A stretch of DNA of 17,221 nt. Source: Burkholderiales bacterium UBA1834 (GTDB lineage Bacteria > Pseudomonadota > Gammaproteobacteria > Burkholderiales > Burkholderiaceae_C). Shown here piece after piece: positions 13,799-17,221 of this stretch. Below the pieces are notes generated by a model. The model made no database searches, was not told where the DNA came from, and saw nothing but the letters and a program-made list of their open reading frames with translations. The DNA lies in the NCBI GenBank assembly GCA_002339015.1, contig DDJC01000055.1:8450-25670 (forward strand), in the 5' to 3' direction. Within the stretch, counting starts at the first letter, position 1. Each line of letters starts with the position of its first letter. Made by a program: the position numbers and the translations under genes.

Positions 13799-15973
13799 TC
13801 ATCGAGGTGGAGGGGCCGTCCAGCCTTGCAGCCAGACATTCAGCGCCGGGAACTCCTTGATCAGCAGCGGCGTGAAGGACACCAGTATCAGGCCGAGCGT
13901 CATCACCGCGCAAGGCAGTATCCACCGCTCATACCGCCGGTAGAAGGACTGATGGGCCACTTCGCGGTCGGAGGCGTCGATCAGGTCCTCGCCCACCACC
14001 TGGCGTGCCAGCAGCTGGTTCAGCGCCACCGGCGGCATCAGGTAGCCCAGCTCGAAGGCCACCAGCACCATCACCCAGAAGTGCACCGGGTCGATGCCGC
14101 TCTTGTAGGCCAGCGGCGCCAGCGTGCCCGACACCAGGAAGATGGCGCCCAGCGGCTCCATGAACATGCCCAGCACCACCAGGGCCGTGGCCATGAAGGC
14201 CATCGCCGTCCAGGCGCTGCTGAACACATCGGGCGCCAGGTGGATGATGCCCGAGCGCTCGATCACGCCACCGGCTGCCTGCGACAGCAGGATCAGGAAC
14301 AGGTAGCCGCCCAGGTGGCCCGTGGTCTCGACCGTGGCCGCGCGGATGGACGATTCAATGCTGCGCTCGCGGTGCATCGCGAAGCTGAGCTGCTGCGAAT
14401 CCGGGCCGATGCCGCGCGCCAGCAGCAGTTTGTCGAACACCACGATCATGATCATGATCACCGGCATGATGATGGGCGCCGAGATCTCGTTGAGCGGCGT
14501 GTCCAGGATCGTGTCGTAGAAGGCCACCACGGCCAGGATCACGGCCACATAGGGCAACAGGGCAGGCACCTGCCGCAGCATGGCCGGCACGCCCACACGT
14601 GGCGAGACCACGTCGATGGTGTGTCGCTCGCGGCGCAGCTGCGAGGCCACGAAGAACAGGGTCGACGTCATGAAGAACACGTACAGGCCCCAGTGGAAGA
14701 GCTCGTCGCTGGTGACTTCCTTGTTGACGGCCACGATGGCCACCACCAGCAGGCTGGGGCGCAGCACCACCCCCAGCGAGCCCGACATGGCGGTGGCGGC
14801 CAGCGCGAACTGGCTGGAGCCCCCCACTGCGCGCACCTCGTGGTAGATGATCGCGCCAGCGGCCATCACGAAGGCGCCGGAGCCGCCGGTGTAGGCCGTG
14901 GGAATGGCTGCGGCCAGCAAGATGGCGTAGGTGAGCGCTTCGGGCGAGAGCTTCCAGGGCCGCAGCAGGTTCATGAACAGGTCGACCACGCGCGTCTGCT
15001 TGAACAGCATGCCGCCCCAGATGAACAGGGCCAGCTGGAGCGCCAGGTTGGGAAACTCCATCAGGGCGTTGATGTAGATCGCCAGGCCCGAAGGGTGGCC
15101 CTGCTCCCAGAAGTAGTGGCCCGAGGTGATGGTCATCAGCCCGGCCAGGGGAATCGTCTTGAGGGCGTGGCCCCAGGTGCCATCGCCGATGCCTTCGGCC
15201 GGCTTGTGGGGCCGCACGCATTGCCAGGCGCTGGCGATCAACAGCGAGCCGAACAGCACCATCCACGCGAAGTGGATCAGCGGTTCCTCGACCGCCACCC
15301 CCGAGGCCACCGAGATCTGGTAGTAGCGGATGCTGGAGTACAGCGCGATGGCACTGGCGATCAGCATCGTCCAGGCCTGCACTTTGTAGTCGCGCCCGTA
15401 GCGCGGCGGCACCAGGCTGATGTGGTGATAGCCCACGGTGGTGGCCAGGATGGTGAAGCCCATCAGCACCAGCAGGATCATGGGCCGGTTCTCGCTGCCG
15501 AAGCGGAACAGGCCGAAAAAGCTGGTTTCCAGCGTGCGGTAGGCCTTGACGGCCCAGGTGTTGTGTGACGCAACGCGCTCGTACCAGGCGTGCCGCTCCT
15601 GGCATTGCGCCAGCGTGTCGCGCAGGGATTGGCGCAGCTTGTCTGGATCCACGACTTCGTCGGCGAACAGGCTGTCGATCACATCGGCGCTGCCACCGGC
15701 AGGCTGGGCGGCCATGCGCCGGCCCACCTCGGCCTCGATGTCCATCCTGGCATCGCAGGTCGGCTTGATCGGCTCGGCCCGCAGCATGAAGTACTGCACA
15801 TGCTCGGCCTTGTTGCCGAAAAAGCTTTCACCGAATCGCAGCAGCTGGCCGTGGATCATCTCGCCGGTGCCGATCACCAGCACCAGCAACAGCATGGCGA
15901 TGGTGGGCAGTCCGATGCACCAGTCGGAAACGGTGCGCTTGCCCGAGGTGGGCAGAACGGTGGCCTGGCTCAT
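13799..15973 (-). CDS. TRAP transporter permease, fused small and large subunits (DctQ-DctM type)
   Basis: 724 residues from the ATG at 15973, which has AGGAG upstream (gacaggagacacga); an earlier in-frame start at 16006 is less likely. TM1 spans about 18-38. A long hydrophilic segment of about 120 residues (39-162) with C73 and C124 follows, then TM2 (163-182) and further membrane helices. From about 300 on it is the DctM-like large permease: EFPNLALQLALFIWGGMLF, the signature AYTGGSGAFVMAAGAIIY, and FMEPLGAIFLVSGTLAPLA. It works as a sodium-driven importer of organic acids or related solutes in the inner membrane and normally needs a periplasmic DctP binding protein; none is encoded nearby. 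The histidine kinase gene starts 34 bases downstream, so they are probably co-transcribed. Confidence 0.88.
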   Translation of the reverse strand: MSQATVLPTSGKRTVSDWCIGLPTIAMLLLVLVIGTGEMIHGQLLRFGESFFGNKAEHVQYFMLRAEPIKPTCDARMDIEAEVGRRMAAQPAGGSADVIDSLFADEVVDPDKLRQSLRDTLAQCQERHAWYERVASHNTWAVKAYRTLETSFFGLFRFGSENRPMILLVLMGFTILATTVGYHHISLVPPRYGRDYKVQAWTMLIASAIALYSSIRYYQISVASGVAVEEPLIHFAWMVLFGSLLIASAWQCVRPHKPAEGIGDGTWGHALKTIPLAGLMTITSGHYFWEQGHPSGLAIYINALMEFPNLALQLALFIWGGMLFKQTRVVDLFMNLLRPWKLSPEALTYAILLAAAIPTAYTGGSGAFVMAAGAIIYHEVRAVGGSSQFALAATAMSGSLGVVLRPSLLVVAIVAVNKEVTSDELFHWGLYVFFMTSTLFFVASQLRRERHTIDVVSPRVGVPAMLRQVPALLPYVAVILAVVAFYDTILDTPLNEISAPIIMPVIMIMIVVFDKLLLARGIGPDSQQLSFAMHRERSIESSIRAATVETTGHLGGYLFLILLSQAAGGVIERSGIIHLAPDVFSSAWTAMAFMATALVVLGMFMEPLGAIFLVSGTLAPLAYKSGIDPVHFWVMVLVAFELGYLMPPVALNQLLARQVVGEDLIDASDREVAHQSFYRRYERWILPCAVMTLGLILVSFTPLLIKEFPALNVWLQGWTAPPPR

Positions 15974-16129
15974 TCGTGTCTCCTGTCTCGCGGCGCATCG
16001 AGGCACCGTCTCATGTCGCAGTGCGCCGAATCTAGGGGCAGCGGGTCAGGCGCGAAAGCATCATGCGATGGATGACCCGTTTGTATCGCCAAGTGACGTG
16101 TCGGTGGCGCCAGTGAGCGCAGGCGTTGC

Positions 16130-16148
16130 CTTTGTGCGGTGCACAAAG
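16130..16148. repeat. Hairpin, 8-bp arms
   Basis: ctttgtgc and gcacaaag are perfect arms around ggt. It follows the secA terminator-like hairpin on the minus strand and may add to it, or be an operator for the TRAP operon, whose promoter must lie in 15974-16130. Confidence 0.4.
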
Positions 16149-16149
16149 C

Positions 16150-16175
16150 ACATCGGGGCCCGAAGGCCCCGATGT
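16150..16175 (-). terminator. Probable secA terminator hairpin
   Basis: acatcggggcc and ggccccgatgt form a perfect 11-bp GC-rich stem around the tetraloop cgaa, 32 bases after the secA stop on the minus strand. The T-run after it is weak (gctttgtg), so it may be only partly effective. Confidence 0.6.
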
Positions 16176-16206
16176 CGGCTGCGCGGTGATGCGCGAGCGC
16201 TGGTGA

Positions 16207-17221
16207 TCAGGCCAGCTTGCCGTGGCAGTTCTTGTACTTCAGGCCACTGCCGCAGGGGCAGGGGTCGTTGCGGCCCACGCGGGGCAGGTCGGCAGCACCA
16301 GCGGCCTGGCCTTCCGTCTCGGTGGCCACGCTGCCGTCCTCGTTGGGATGCGTGTACGTGACGTTGGCGAAGGCATCGCCCTGGGCCTCGATGGCCTGGG
16401 CGGCTTGCGCGGCTTCTTCCTGGCTCTGGATGCGCACCGTCATCAGCAGGCGGGTCACGTCCATCTTGACGACGCTGAGCAACTGGCCGAACAGCTCGAA
16501 GGCCTCGCGCTTGTACTCCTGCTTGGGGTTCTTCTGGGCGTAACCGCGCAGGTGGATGCCCTGGCGCAGGTAGTCCAGCGCGGCCAGGTGTTCGCGCCAG
16601 TGGGTGTCGATGGATTGCAGCAGCACCATGCGTTCGAAGGATGCGAACTGCTCCTTGCCCACGCTGGCGGTCTTGGCGGCATAGGCGTCTTCGGCGGCCT
16701 TGAGCACGCGCTCGAGCACATCGTTGTCATCGACCGCGCTGCTCGATTGCACCCACTGGACCAGATCGACCTCGACCTGCCACTCGTCCTTGAGCACCTT
16801 CTCCAGGCCAGGCAGGTCCCATTGCTCTTCCACGCTGTCGGCGGGCACGTAGGTGCGCACCACGTCGGTGAAGGCGCCGCCACGCAGCGCGGCGATGGAC
16901 TCGGCCACGTCCTGCGTTTCGAGCAGTTCGTTGCGCTGCTGGTAGATCACCTTGCGCTGGTCGTTCGACACGTCGTCGTACTCCAGCAGCTGCTTGCGCA
17001 TGTCGAAGTTGTGGCCTTCGACCTTGCGCTGGGCGCTTTCGATGCTGCGGCTGACGATGCCGGCCTCGATGGCTTCGCCTTCGGGCATCTTCAGGCGGTC
17101 CATGATGGCGCGCACCCGGTCGCCCGCGAAAATGCGCATCAGCGGATCATCCAGCGAGAGGTAGAAGCGCGAGGAGCCCGGATCGCCCTGGCGGCCGGCA
17201 CGGCCACGCAGCTGGTTGTCG
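16207..17221 (-). CDS. secA: SecA preprotein translocase ATPase, C-terminal part (5' end outside window)
   Basis: 338 residues are visible, open to the window edge. The first ones, DNQLRGRAGRQGDPGSSRFYLSLDD, are the conserved end of the second nucleotide-binding fold (motif VI arginines), followed by the helical scaffold and wing domains (MRIFAGDRVRAIMDRL ... HNFDMRKQLLEYDDVSNDQRKVIYQQRNELL; HWREHLAALDYLRQGIHLRGYAQKNPKQEYKREAFELF). The C-terminus is the zinc-binding SecB-docking tail, VGRNDPCPCGSGLKYKNCHGKLA, with CxC and CH ligands. SecA drives post-translational export through SecYEG. The gene is normally near argJ in Burkholderiales; here the TRAP and two-component genes lie between them. 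Confidence 0.97.
   Translation of the reverse strand, partial: DNQLRGRAGRQGDPGSSRFYLSLDDPLMRIFAGDRVRAIMDRLKMPEGEAIEAGIVSRSIESAQRKVEGHNFDMRKQLLEYDDVSNDQRKVIYQQRNELLETQDVAESIAALRGGAFTDVVRTYVPADSVEEQWDLPGLEKVLKDEWQVEVDLVQWVQSSSAVDDNDVLERVLKAAEDAYAAKTASVGKEQFASFERMVLLQSIDTHWREHLAALDYLRQGIHLRGYAQKNPKQEYKREAFELFGQLLSVVKMDVTRLLMTVRIQSQEEAAQAAQAIEAQGDAFANVTYTHPNEDGSVATETEGQAAGAADLPRVGRNDPCPCGSGLKYKNCHGKLA

Noticed and set aside
13655..15568. Plus-strand open frame of 637 codons opposite the TRAP permease
   Set aside because: The product is a His/Gln/Arg/Gly-rich sequence with no domain, and the opposite strand encodes a clear membrane transporter; long antisense frames are common in high-GC DNA.
1..17221. 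CRISPR arrays, tRNA or rRNA genes, insertion sequences
   Set aside because: No regularly spaced repeats, no cloverleaf besides the tRNA-like part of ssrA, and no transposase-like frame was seen.

Overview
The window comes from the chromosome of a high-GC betaproteobacterium, most likely order Burkholderiales. The support is high GC throughout, an argJ gene near secA, a one-piece tmRNA whose tag reads ANDESFALAA, and a secreted protein with a PEP-CTERM anchor. I cannot name the genus from sequence alone.

Left flank (1-3140, + strand): the 3' part of a choice-of-anchor I protein with a PEP-CTERM tail, a YdjM-type membrane-bound metal-dependent hydrolase starting at TTG, and a small lysine/alanine-rich exported protein.

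Island region (about 3141-9884): this sits against the 3' end of ssrA, a classic integration site. I read it as two elements in tandem. The inner, larger one (about 3971-9884) has a complete P4-type tyrosine integrase next to ssrA, a second convergent integrase-domain gene of a different family, a long stretch without a convincing gene, a tight minus-strand cluster of unknown genes ending in a DUF5343 protein, and a structured, hairpin-rich stretch at its far end. The outer one is only a scar: a frameshifted and truncated copy of a related integrase, the last 15 or so codons of a TumE-like toxin, and its still-open TumA-like antitoxin, which has lost its own stop codon and runs on antisense into the small exported-protein gene. 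Both integrase loci carry the same layout in register: integrase start, TTACCC-type repeats, a hairpin of similar sequence, then an attachment-like sequence.

Right flank (9884-17221, - strand): ssrA (tmRNA), argJ (arginine biosynthesis), a LytTR response regulator and its LytS-type histidine kinase joined by an ATGA overlap, a fused TRAP transporter permease just upstream of the kinase, and the 3' end of secA. The kinase, regulator and permease look like one operon, suggesting that the two-component system senses something related to the transported solute. No periplasmic binding protein gene is present next to the permease.

The most interesting material is the tandem ssrA island with its decayed toxin-antitoxin scar, the candidate structured RNA at 4081-4418, and the uncharacterised DUF5343 cluster.
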